Position numbers and translations under genes: made by a program. From Tepidamorphus sp. (GTDB lineage Bacteria; Pseudomonadota; Alphaproteobacteria; Rhizobiales; Tepidamorphaceae): 58,394 nt of DNA. The DNA lies in assembly GCA_028280885.1 (NCBI GenBank), contig JANQKY010000059.1:1-58394 (forward strand). The letters run 5' to 3'. Within the stretch, counting starts at the first letter, position 1, and every line of letters begins with the position of its first letter. Shown here one piece after another: positions 25,003-32,318 of this stretch. A model generated the notes under the pieces. The model did not search any database and was not told the origin of the DNA. It saw only the letters and a list, made by a program, of their open reading frames with translations.

Positions 25003-27009
25003 ATGCCAAGCGATAGTGATGCCGAACGGCTGGTCGTCCTGCTCGAAGCGCGGATCCGCGACTTCGAAAAGAACATGAAGAAGGCGGCCGGCACTGCCGA
25101 CACCTCCTATGGCCGGATGCGCCGGTCAGGCCGGTCCGCGACGCAACAAATGGAAGCGGACATGTCGCGCTCGTCGCGGCGCATCAACCAGATACTCGCG
25201 CGCACATCGACACAGATCGGCACCCTCGGCAGGTCGTTCGCCGGTGCATTCGCCGGCGGCATCTTTGCGGGCGGCACGGCTGGTGTCGTGCGCGGCATTC
25301 GACCGGTCACCTCGGAATTGTCCGCACTCGGCAAGGTCGCCGACAAGATTGGCATCGGGACAACCCACCTGCAGCAGCTTCGCCACGTCGCGGAACTGGC
25401 CGGTGTCGAGGCCAACAATCTCGATACGGCGATGCAGCGTTTCAGTCGCCGCGTCGCACAGGCTGCAAACGGGTCCGGCGAACTGCACGGGATCCTCAAG
25501 GCAAACAATGTGCAACTCCGCAACGCCGACGGTTCGATGCGATCGCAGGTCGATATCCTGCGCGAGTATGCCGAACTGATCAAAAACGCCGGCTCCGATC
25601 AGGAGCGGTTGCTGCTGGCGTTCAAGGCCTTCGACACCGAAGGCGCTGCGCTGGTCAACCTGTTCAAGGACGGCGCGGCCGCAATCGACACCATGGCGAC
25701 GAAAACCGAACAGGCCGGCGGCGTCATCGATGAACACCTGATCCGCAAGGCCGAAGAACTGGACGACAAATGGGCCATCGTCTGGCGCAACTTCGAAATA
25801 CGCGCGAAGTCGGCGGTGATGAACGTCGTTTCCACTCTCGATTCCATTGAGGACAAGCTCGGCGAAATCGGCAACTCGGACTTCTTCAAATGGCTTGCAG
25901 ATTCCCTCGGTGCCAGCGATGCCATTCTGGTCCCCGGCGAAGGTGTCTACAACCCGGAAACGGAAGAGCTTTCCGATAGGGCACGCATCGCCCATGCATT
26001 CGAGGCGAGCGCACGCCAGGCGCTTACCGAAGCCGATCAGGAGCTGATCGCGGCCCTTCAGGAGCGCTACGGCAAGGCTGCCGACACCGCCGTAAAGCAG
26101 ACGATCATTCCGGAGACCGGTAGCGGCGACAACGGCAGTCGCAACCGCGCGGCCGAACAGGCCTTGCGTGAGGCCGAAGCCGTTCAGATGCTGATCGACA
26201 ACCTGACGCATGAGTTGTCCCTGGTCGGTCAATCGGCTGTCGAGAGGGAGAAGGCCAACGCGCTGCGCACGGCCGGGGCGGCGGCGACCGAAGAACAACG
26301 GCAGAGAATTGCCGCTCTGGTCGAGGAGCTGCACCGGCAAAACGAGGCGCAGCAGCAAACGCTCAAGGCGCAGCAGGATCTCGAGGCGGCCATAACCAGT
26401 TTCGGCAACGCGGGCTTCAATGCGCTCAGCGGCTTGCTCGACGGCACGACAACGTGGCAGGGCGCGTTGCAAAGCCTTCTCCCGATCCTGGCACAGTTGA
26501 TCCAAACGTTGATCACGATGAAAGCGCTCAATGCCTTTGGTACCGGTTTCGCGCAGGGGTCCGGGCCGGGGATGCCGATCAATCTCAATCCGTTTGCCAA
26601 CGCCAAGGGCAACGCTTTCCAGAACGGAACCGTTGTCCCATTCGCCCGCGGCGGCATCGTCTCGCGACCAACCCTTTTCCCGATGGCCAACGGCGCAGGT
26701 TTGATGGGCGAAGCCGGACCGGAAGCCGTCATGCCGCTCCGGCGGGGCCGTGACGGCAAGCTCGGGGTTGCATCCGGCGGTGGTGGCCAAGCGCCGCCCC
26801 CGAACGTCAACGTCGCAATTCACGAAGCACCGGGCGGCGACAAGGCCCACGTCGAACAACGCGGCGACGGCTCGGTCGAAGTGACGATGCGCCGGATGGT
26901 CGATGGTGCGGTCGCGGATTCCGTCGCCAACAACGGCACGACAGGGCGGGCCATACAGAAGCGCTTCGGTGTCAGCCCTACACGCGGACTGCCAAGGCGG
27001 CGGCGATGA
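25003..27009 (+). CDS. Tail tape measure protein
   Basis: The 668-residue protein has coiled-coil stretches at the N-terminus (LLEARIRDFEKNMKKAA), a Gly/Ala-rich hydrophobic segment (FAGAFAGGIFAGGTAG), repeated helical regions, and the diagnostic C-terminal FARGGIVSRPTLFPMANGAG followed by LMGEAGPEAVMPL. The length implies a tail of roughly 100 nm by the usual 1.5 angstrom per residue rule. It follows TerL by 9 bases. Confidence 0.93.
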   Translation: MPSDSDAERLVVLLEARIRDFEKNMKKAAGTADTSYGRMRRSGRSATQQMEADMSRSSRRINQILARTSTQIGTLGRSFAGAFAGGIFAGGTAGVVRGIRPVTSELSALGKVADKIGIGTTHLQQLRHVAELAGVEANNLDTAMQRFSRRVAQAANGSGELHGILKANNVQLRNADGSMRSQVDILREYAELIKNAGSDQERLLLAFKAFDTEGAALVNLFKDGAAAIDTMATKTEQAGGVIDEHLIRKAEELDDKWAIVWRNFEIRAKSAVMNVVSTLDSIEDKLGEIGNSDFFKWLADSLGASDAILVPGEGVYNPETEELSDRARIAHAFEASARQALTEADQELIAALQERYGKAADTAVKQTIIPETGSGDNGSRNRAAEQALREAEAVQMLIDNLTHELSLVGQSAVEREKANALRTAGAAATEEQRQRIAALVEELHRQNEAQQQTLKAQQDLEAAITSFGNAGFNALSGLLDGTTTWQGALQSLLPILAQLIQTLITMKALNAFGTGFAQGSGPGMPINLNPFANAKGNAFQNGTVVPFARGGIVSRPTLFPMANGAGLMGEAGPEAVMPLRRGRDGKLGVASGGGGQAPPPNVNVAIHEAPGGDKAHVEQRGDGSVEVTMRRMVDGAVADSVANNGTTGRAIQKRFGVSPTRGLPRRRR

Positions 27010-27371
27010 CCCGGAATTCAGACCGTCTCCGCAATCAGCTTGCCGCCGCGATGCGCAAGCACCTGAACACCGGCGCGCGCCCTGCGGTGCCGGAAGCAGG
27101 CCAGACACTCTGGCAGATCTTCGCGAGCCTGTCGGCGAACCGGACGTATCACGCCAGCGGCCCGAACCCGATCGCCTATGCCGAAATCGAGGCCTATGTC
27201 CGGCTCCACCGTTGGCCGCTCCGGCCGCACCATGTCGAGATGATCCGCGCGCTGGACCAGGCCTGGCTCGACCACGCCTACGCGCAGATGGGCAGCGGCG
27301 ACGGCAAGCCACCTCGACGCACGTCGGGACAGGCAATCAACGCGGCGGCCTTCGATGCGGTGTTCGGTTGA
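27006..27371 (+). CDS. Tail assembly chaperone-like protein
   Basis: The 121-residue protein has a segment GPNPIAYAEIEAYVRLHRWPL then MIRALDQAWL that resembles the phage tail proteins with the GPIPWTAIDAYA...IRALDxAY pattern usually encoded just before the tape measure. Here it follows the tape measure, overlapping it by 4 bases. It is the last gene of the plus-strand cassette; no distal tail or fibre gene follows. Confidence 0.6.
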   Translation: MTRNSDRLRNQLAAAMRKHLNTGARPAVPEAGQTLWQIFASLSANRTYHASGPNPIAYAEIEAYVRLHRWPLRPHHVEMIRALDQAWLDHAYAQMGSGDGKPPRRTSGQAINAAAFDAVFG

Positions 27372-27509
27372 CGGGGAAAGCGAATAGGGTCGGTCACCCT
27401 GCGATGGTCATGCGCGAACGATCGGGACCAGTCGGCGGTGTCCCTAATAATACCGACAGAGTGCGGCGGCATCTCCAAGCCGCGCGGCGCTCCGGGCAAC
27501 GCTCGTATA

Positions 27510-27532
27510 GGCCGAGGGTAACACCCTCGGCC
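27510..27532. terminator. Hairpin terminator between converging transcripts
   Basis: GGCCGAGGGT and ACCCTCGGCC form a perfect 10-bp stem with loop AAC, 138 bases after the last structural gene and 19 bases from the KilA-N stop codon. The plus-strand tail is TTCTCACTCT, a weak U-tract. It probably serves both converging transcripts. Confidence 0.65.
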
Positions 27533-27550
27533 TTCTCACTCTAAAGACAA

Positions 27551-28312
27551 TTACGCCGCCGGGGGCGGAAGGAGACTCGGGAGATACTGGAGCGCCTCAT
27601 TGTCGCGACCTGTGAAATACTTGATCGCGCGATTTGGAAGCCACTCCCCGTAGAAGTGTGCTCGCCAGTCCCCTAGAAGCCTATCGGGATAGGCTTTGGC
27701 GGTTACACGCCGGCCGTCTTCGAAGACATGAACGTATGTAGGGAGCGAATCCGTATCGATACCGTGTTCATCCCGCAGCCATTTACAGAACATCCGGCCA
27801 TGTGAGATATCAGGCATCAAGTGTTCCGGCACCGTATAGCCCATGATTTCGAGAGGGGCGATCAGTGCCTGTGTAAGCTCCGTCAAGATCGAGAAATGAC
27901 CTATCGGCACGTTTTGGCGATTGGCCACATACCGCCGAAGGTGATAGGGCACTGTCACGCGCGTTGGAGCGCCCTTGCCGGACATCCAATCGAAAACCCA
28001 TTTGGTGACCTTCACCGCAAACTCTGGCGATAGCCACTGAGCTAGATGGACGGCAACCTGAGGATGGACCCATGTGCCCTGAAGCCTCGGGTCACCACCC
28101 TTTATTGTTTGTATCAATTCCGATATCGGAATTCCGATATCGGCCGACAGCGCCTTCACGAACTCTCGTGTCTGGCGATTGTTATTGTAATGACCAAACT
28201 GCTTGCTGGCGGCCTGGCACATCCCGGTAGCGCTGATATAGCCGTCCTTTGGCCGCTGATAGATCACCGATCCTTCAGCTTCATGCGGGATCAATTCAAA
28301 ATGTCGTTGCAT
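27551..28312 (-). CDS. KilA-N domain protein, possible antirepressor
   Basis: The 253-residue protein has an N-terminal KilA-N domain (about 15-105): DGYISATGMCQAASKQFGHY, then GTWVHPQVAVHLAQWLSPEFA. The C-terminal half, with RMFCKWLRDEHG and KYFTGRDNEALQYLP, resembles the DNA-binding or Ant-like C-terminal modules of such proteins. KilA-N proteins bind DNA and often act as antirepressors or regulators in temperate phages. The start at 28312 has AAAGGAC 8 bases upstream and is preferred over 28336. A likely small RNA is transcribed divergently from its promoter region. Confidence 0.88.
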   Translation of the reverse strand: MQRHFELIPHEAEGSVIYQRPKDGYISATGMCQAASKQFGHYNNNRQTREFVKALSADIGIPISELIQTIKGGDPRLQGTWVHPQVAVHLAQWLSPEFAVKVTKWVFDWMSGKGAPTRVTVPYHLRRYVANRQNVPIGHFSILTELTQALIAPLEIMGYTVPEHLMPDISHGRMFCKWLRDEHGIDTDSLPTYVHVFEDGRRVTAKAYPDRLLGDWRAHFYGEWLPNRAIKYFTGRDNEALQYLPSLLPPPAA

Positions 28313-28360
28313 TGTGACAGTCCTTTCTGGCGTCACGATGCAGCTTCGTCGGTGACCCTA

Positions 28361-28475
28361 TTGACAAACAACTCCTAGGGTACAATATGTCTCTGTGATC
28401 ACGAACGCAGCTGCAGAGTTGCGAAACAATGGCCCGGCAGGTGTTTGCCCACCTGTTCGGGCCGCTTCTTTTTGC
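28361..28475 (+). ncRNA. Predicted small RNA with own promoter and terminator
   Basis: TTGACA (28361-28366) is followed after 16 bases by CAATAT, giving an expected start near 28395. A strong rho-independent terminator follows: GGCCCG/CGGGCC and CAGGTG/CACCTG around loop TTTGCC (28431-28463), then GCTTCTTTTT. The predicted transcript is about 80 nt and has no coding gene; a 22-codon frame from 28429 only overlaps the terminator. It lies in the 371-base gap between hicB and the KilA-N gene, so it may regulate either. Confidence 0.6.
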
Positions 28476-28683
28476 CGCGCAGATGCGCAACCGATGAATC
28501 ATGGTGATCGCAACCAGTGATTTCAAGGCGCGCGTTTACGATATTTCAATCTTTCTACAAATTTGCCCAATACCGCCTTCATTGTTGGCATTGGCCTCGT
28601 CGCGGGCCGCCTTGGTCATGATGACCACACCTTGAACCGGTGAGCATTGCCATCATGGCAACACCTTCGGGAAGGACGGCCGT

Positions 28684-28914
28684 CTAGGCGGTTTCCATAT
28701 GCCGGGAAGGCCGGGAAGGTGCGGGAACCGGGCGACCGAGATCGTTCGCCGCTTCGATCCACACCGAGATCGCGTCCTGAACGTTCGAGATGGCTTCTTC
28801 GGGGGTGTCACCGTCGCTCATGCAACCCGGCAGGTCCGGAACGGTCGCAAGGAAGCCACCGCCGTCCTGTTCGGGAAGCGGGGACACGATAACCGGGTAT
28901 TCCAGGCGGCTCAT
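28684..28914 (-). CDS. hicB: HicB-family antitoxin
   Basis: The 76-residue protein has the partial RNase H fold of HicB: YPVIVSPLPEQDGGGFLATVPDLPGC followed by SDGDTPEEAISNVQDAI and a C-terminal tail. The VPDLPGC motif is characteristic. It neutralises HicA. It overlaps hicA by 4 bases, giving the usual hicA-hicB order, and there is no separate HTH domain at its C-terminus; the upstream XRE gene may supply repression. Confidence 0.93.
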   Translation of the reverse strand: MSRLEYPVIVSPLPEQDGGGFLATVPDLPGCMSDGDTPEEAISNVQDAISVWIEAANDLGRPVPAPSRPSRHMETA

Positions 28915-29150
28915 TGTGTTGCCCTCACGGCGTCGATAAAGGCGACCAGTCTGCGAATATATACGGGTTTTATAGGCCTTTTGAAAGGAACGGTCAGAAT
29001 CTCGCCCTGAGAAGCGTGCGTGACTTTGTAGTGAGAGCCCGAACGAGGCCTTTCACAAGCTATACCAAACTCCCGGCAGACGGCGGAAACATCCTCGATG
29101 CGCCAATCGCCGCGCGGGTTGGCGCGCATCTTCTCAAGCCTGCGGCTCAT
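28911..29150 (-). CDS. hicA: HicA-family mRNA interferase toxin
   Basis: The 79-residue protein has the double-stranded RNA-binding-like HicA fold with the catalytic His in [10 protein letters not shown] (about residue 42) and the [19 protein letters not shown]-terminus. It begins with a longer N-terminal part than minimal 60-residue HicA proteins. It cleaves mRNA when free. It overlaps the XRE gene upstream by 4 bases, so all three genes are likely one operon. Confidence 0.92.
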   Translation of the reverse strand: MSRRLEKMRANPRGDWRIEDVSAVCREFGIACERPRSGSHYKVTHASQGEILTVPFKRPIKPVYIRRLVAFIDAVRATQ

Positions 29151-29383
29151 GGCTGATCCGGTGCCCTCAACCGCACCCCAGGCCCGTCCCCATTGCCATC
29201 GATGAACACAACGCCGGCCTCTTCGAGGGCGCGGCGGATTGCGGCAAGATTGTTGCTGATCGGTACGGACCGACCGGCTTCGAAGTTACGCACGGTGCTA
29301 ATACCAACCGCTGCGGTATCAGCCAATGCCGCCTGAGACCACTTGATCAATCCGCGAGCGGCTCGGCATTGTCCAGGTATCAT
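29147..29383 (-). CDS. XRE-family HTH repressor
   Basis: The 78-residue protein is a single HTH domain: [22 protein letters not shown], with [13 protein letters not shown] as recognition helix and linker, then a short tail with [15 protein letters not shown], the typical end of small alphaproteobacterial XRE regulators. The start at 29383 has AAGGA 7 bases upstream; the earlier ATG at 29410 has none. It heads the XRE-hicA-hicB operon. Three AACG-N5/6-CGTT sites lie directly upstream and are its likely operators. Confidence 0.88.
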   Translation of the reverse strand: MIPGQCRAARGLIKWSQAALADTAAVGISTVRNFEAGRSVPISNNLAAIRRALEEAGVVFIDGNGDGPGVRLRAPDQP

Positions 29384-29414
29384 AGTATTGTCCTTGATTA
29401 ATTTCGCCAATCAT

Positions 29415-29475
29415 AACGATTTTCGTTTTACCTCGCTATCTGCAACGAATTAACGTTACCCTAACGAAAAACGTT
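29415..29475. promoter_or_regulatory. Three operator-like inverted repeats AACG-N5/6-CGTT
   Basis: The sites are 29415-29427 (5-base spacer), 29444-29457 (6-base spacer) and 29463-29475 (5-base spacer). They fill the region between the divergent XRE operon and the small gene at 29493. A cluster of three related sites is the classic arrangement for cooperative repressor binding at a divergent promoter. Confidence 0.65.
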
Positions 29476-29492
29476 ACCAGAGAAACGAAACG

Positions 29493-29720
29493 ATGCCAAC
29501 CGACGCCACGCGGGCGACCGCTGCAGATCTGCCTAATCGCCAGGCCATCGAGCGGGCTATTGATGCTTTGATTGATTTGCTTGACGCCACAGAGCCGGAC
29601 CCGGACGACGAGCCGGATTTAGGCTGGACCAGCGGCGGCGCGCATGGCGTTTCCGATGACCGCGAGCAAGAGAACGAGCACGGTGGGGATATCCAGGACG
29701 AGACGAACGTCGCCCGGTAG
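29493..29720 (+). CDS. Small acidic protein divergent from the repressor
   Basis: The 75-residue protein starts MPTDATRATAADLPNR and is rich in Asp/Glu (DATEPDPDDEPDLGW). GAGAAACGAAACG upstream of the ATG offers a weak ribosome site. From memory, similar acidic proteins appear in alphaproteobacterial prophages, without known function. Its position across the operator region from the XRE gene suggests it is repressor-controlled. Confidence 0.5.
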   Translation: MPTDATRATAADLPNRQAIERAIDALIDLLDATEPDPDDEPDLGWTSGGAHGVSDDREQENEHGGDIQDETNVAR

Positions 29721-29942
29721 CCATCAAGCCATCGAGCGTGAGAAGGGCAGTAAGAACAGCGCTGCGATGGAAGCGCAACAGACAACCATCATCAGTAACG
29801 CCTTCAACTTCCCAAATCCGAATCCGGAAACCTTTCGCCGACCTCAAGGGCAAGTGGCCGCATAGATGGCGGGGGTAGCCCAGAGGGCGAAAATGCGGAA
29901 TGGCTGAACCCTCCGCTACCTCGCCCTCAGGCCCGATTCGAA

Positions 29943-30146
29943 TTAGAATCGCTTTCGCTGTTCTTCAATTCTTTTTGCTGCGTGCTCGATCACGTCGCTA
30001 ACTTCTGCAGCTGCCATGCCGAGCCGATTCGCGGTATGTCTATTGGCCTTGCCCATCGCCGGCAACCCGGCGATTGCAAGCTCCAAGAGCTCAAGCTTCT
30101 GAGCAGCTGTATCAATTAAATCATGAATCTTATCCTGGACAATCAT
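29943..30146 (-). CDS. Small helical protein of unknown function
   Basis: The 67-residue protein is predicted fully helical with a MIVQDKIHDLIDTAAQKLEL start and a basic C-terminus. AAAGGGGAATGCG upstream gives a plausible ribosome site. It has no recognised family. It lies between the XRE operon region and an AT-rich control region. Confidence 0.5.
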   Translation of the reverse strand: MIVQDKIHDLIDTAAQKLELLELAIAGLPAMGKANRHTANRLGMAAAEVSDVIEHAAKRIEEQRKRF

Positions 30147-30149
30147 CGC

Positions 30150-30390
30150 ATTCCCCTTTGCTATTTACAACAACGATATCTTAATAAAAACGGAATATAA
30201 AGTCTCGCGCATAATTTCGGATAATTTCAATTTGTTTTATCGTTATTATGCGTATACGCATATGCATGAAAAAAATAATTAACATCAGAAATTTAATCTG
30301 AGATTTGTTCGCTTCGAAAACGGGTGAGCTAAGAAGTCCATTCAACGGAAAGCCGAGGTTTGGCTTGCGCTTCTTTATCAAAAATCTTAT
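30150..30390. promoter_or_regulatory. AT-rich control region with palindromes
   Basis: This stretch is strikingly AT-rich compared with its surroundings. It contains a perfect 14-bp palindrome ATGCGTATACGCAT (30248-30261) followed by ATATGCATG, and TCAGA-N7-TCTGA just downstream (about 30287-30303). A promoter-like pair TTGCGC (30365-30370) and TATCGT (30388-30393), spaced 17 bases, drives the gene at 30420. It could be a regulator-binding region or a replication/excision origin. Confidence 0.5.
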
Positions 30391-30407
30391 CGTGCATTAA
30401 ATGCACG
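30391..30407 (+). promoter_or_regulatory. Hairpin/operator just before the ribosome site
   Basis: CGTGCAT-TAA-ATGCACG is a perfect 7-bp inverted repeat overlapping the predicted transcription start and ending immediately before the AAAGGA ribosome site of the gene at 30420. It could be an operator or a translational hairpin. Confidence 0.5.
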
Positions 30408-30419
30408 AAAGGATTCGCG

Positions 30420-31031
30420 ATGCGGAGATCAGACGCGATTGCCCATCTCGCCTCAACGATGGGCATCTCTTCGACCGAATTAAAAAGCTACACCCGCGTC
30501 CTTCGAGAAGCGGGGGAATTTTCCGGTTCCTCCCCCGGGCGGGCCGCCAACCCGATTACCGAGGACGATCTGGTCAGCCTGCTGATAGGCTATTGTGCCA
30601 GCCGAACGGCCGTTGGGGCGGCCAATGCGCTGCGTACCGTCCGGGGGTTCAAGTTCATGGACCTTAGCCTGTACGATCCTGAAAACCGGGAATTGCCGCC
30701 GTTTGCCGGTGAGAAGTCGTTCGATACGGCGTTTCGGCGCGCGATCTGGGATGCTTATGGGGGTAACACCGCCAAATGGCTGCGGCACGATGAGGTGGGA
30801 ATCGTCGGGCACTTCTGCGTTGATTTTGATACGTCTGCGCGCGTTGTTCGCATTAAAGCATCGCGTTGGAGGCCGGGTAACAACGGCCGCGACAAATTCG
30901 TCGCTCAATTCGAACTGCGCTACGCCGCTGACGAGGGCTTTCTGAAGGGCGACTGTCTTGAGTCGCGCGCGATCGGTCATCTGACGCTCCACCGTGTTGG
31001 TGAGCTGCTGATAGACGGTGCGAATGCGTGA
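30420..31031 (+). CDS. Phage protein of unknown function, early-type
   Basis: The 203-residue protein starts MRRSDAIAHLASTMG with AAAGGA 7 bases upstream. The N-terminal 70 residues are helical (SSTELKSYTRVLREAG), and the C-terminal part is beta-rich (GIVGHFCVDFDTSARVVRI). No family is recognised. It has its own promoter-like sequence and operator, and lies before the HTH/integrase pair, so a role in lysogeny control or excision is possible but unproven. Confidence 0.7.
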   Translation: MRRSDAIAHLASTMGISSTELKSYTRVLREAGEFSGSSPGRAANPITEDDLVSLLIGYCASRTAVGAANALRTVRGFKFMDLSLYDPENRELPPFAGEKSFDTAFRRAIWDAYGGNTAKWLRHDEVGIVGHFCVDFDTSARVVRIKASRWRPGNNGRDKFVAQFELRYAADEGFLKGDCLESRAIGHLTLHRVGELLIDGANA

Positions 31032-31118
31032 TTCGATGGTCAATCGCCCCTCCCCCTACCCCCAGGCAGACGAGACGCGTGCCGCCTTAGGGCTTCTTGA
31101 TTGGGGGGCAGGCTAAAC

Positions 31119-31472
31119 ATGTCCCCGATCCTTCCCGCATTCATCACGCCCGCTGATCTCGCCGAGCATCTTGGCGTGAACGAGCGGACTGTGCGGGAGC
31201 TTGCCCGGTCTCTTGGGGCTTGCAGTCAGATTGGTAAGAAGATGATCCTCAGGGAAGGCGACGTAGCGAGGATCATGGAGGCAACCCGTCCATGCCAGTC
31301 AAAATCTTCAAACGGCCAGACAGCCAGGTCTGGCACTACAGGGGCACCGCAGCCGGAAGGCGACTACGCGGCTCTACGGGCACAGCGGACAAGGAGCTCG
31401 CGAAAAGGATCGCCTCGGAAGCCGAAAACCGCGCCTGGAAACGTCATCTCGATGGGCCGGGGGCGAGCGTAA
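31119..31472 (+). CDS. Small HTH protein upstream of and overlapping integrase, possible excisionase
   Basis: The 117-residue protein has an N-terminal HTH (FITPADLAEHLGVNERTVRELARSL) and a short wing (GACSQIGKKMILREGDVARIM), the pattern of excisionase-like HTH_17 proteins. Past residue 60 the sequence is low-complexity and basic and overlaps the integrase start (31292) by 181 bases in another frame. Only the first part may be structured. Start at 31119 preferred over 31101. Confidence 0.7.
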   Translation: MSPILPAFITPADLAEHLGVNERTVRELARSLGACSQIGKKMILREGDVARIMEATRPCQSKSSNGQTARSGTTGAPQPEGDYAALRAQRTRSSRKGSPRKPKTAPGNVISMGRGRA

Positions 31473-32311
31473 CGATGGCACAGGCCGCCCTCGCATATCG
31501 CAGCGCCGGCAAGTCCGCCCGGTTCCTTGAGCCGATCGAGGACCATTGGCAGGATACGCCGATCAGGGAAATCACTGCGGGCGCGATCCGCGCATCCGCC
31601 ATACAGCTTTACCCGAACGCCGGACCGGCGACCCGGAACCGGCAGGTGATCGTGCCGACGCAGGCGATCATCAACCATGCTGCTGAGTTGGACTGGTGTG
31701 CGCCGATCAAGGTGAGACGCTTCCGTATCGATACTAAACCAAAAAAGCCGGCGACCCGCGAATGGGTGGACGCCTTCACGGATAGTTCCTCACCTCACCT
31801 TGGCGCGCTATGTCTGTTCATGTTTGGCACTGGTGCCCGTATCGGTGAAGCCGTCGCGCTGACATGGGCTGACGTCGATCTCGAAGCCCGTACAGCGACA
31901 ATCCAGAAAACCAAGATGGGGGACGGGCGGATCGCGCACCTGCAGCAACCGCTTGTCGTGGCAATCGCCAACATCCCCTCGAATCGCAATCCGCACGAGC
32001 CTGTGTTCCGCTACCTGGCCCGTGAGAATGTCCGCAAGGCATGGGACGGCACGATCAAGCGAGCGGGTATCGAGAAACTTCCACCGCATTCTTGCCGGCA
32101 TGGTTTCGCTACGGCCATGCTAAGGGCAGGTGTCGACGTGAAGACCGTAGCAGAGCGCGGCGGCTGGAAGGATGTTCGAACCCTGCTTGAGACCTATGCC
32201 CACGCGATCGCCGACCCGACCGTGACCGATGCGATTTTTGGCACAGATTTGACACGGTACGATCCTGCGCAACCCGTAAGCGACGGGAAAATAAAGGGAA
32301 ATTCAGAATGA
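31292..32311 (+). CDS. int: Tyrosine-type integrase
   Basis: The 339-residue protein has a short N-terminal arm-binding part, a core-binding domain (about 60-140), and the catalytic domain with Arg in GTGARIGEAVALTW, Lys in QKTKMGDGR, HSCRHGFAT with His and Arg, a Trp in the GGWKD box in place of the second His (as in many family members), and the nucleophile Tyr in LLETYAH. It would recombine the 38-bp core at the serC leader. The gene ends 8 bases before attR, the usual layout of an integrating element. Confidence 0.95.
   Translation: MPVKIFKRPDSQVWHYRGTAAGRRLRGSTGTADKELAKRIASEAENRAWKRHLDGPGASVTMAQAALAYRSAGKSARFLEPIEDHWQDTPIREITAGAIRASAIQLYPNAGPATRNRQVIVPTQAIINHAAELDWCAPIKVRRFRIDTKPKKPATREWVDAFTDSSSPHLGALCLFMFGTGARIGEAVALTWADVDLEARTATIQKTKMGDGRIAHLQQPLVVAIANIPSNRNPHEPVFRYLARENVRKAWDGTIKRAGIEKLPPHSCRHGFATAMLRAGVDVKTVAERGGWKDVRTLLETYAHAIADPTVTDAIFGTDLTRYDPAQPVSDGKIKGNSE
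32240..32259 (+). repeat. 20-bp repeat near attR, inside the integrase gene
   Basis: This is the second exact copy of the 20-base repeat at 15594-15613. It lies within the 3' end of the integrase coding sequence, encoding residues around GTDLTRY. Its location 60 bases from the core fits an arm-type binding site. Confidence 0.5.
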
Positions 32312-32318
32312 CCGGCTA

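Noticed and set aside
25126..27336. 736-codon minus-strand frame
   Set aside because: It is opposite the tape measure gene and has no family features; GC-rich DNA produces such frames.
28429..28497. 22-codon frame over the small RNA terminator
   Set aside because: It starts just before the terminator stem and has no ribosome site; the terminator explains the sequence.
30181..30381. 66-codon minus-strand frame in the AT-rich region
   Set aside because: Poly-Ile/Phe/Arg composition simply reflects AT-rich DNA; no ribosome site, and the region fits a control region better.
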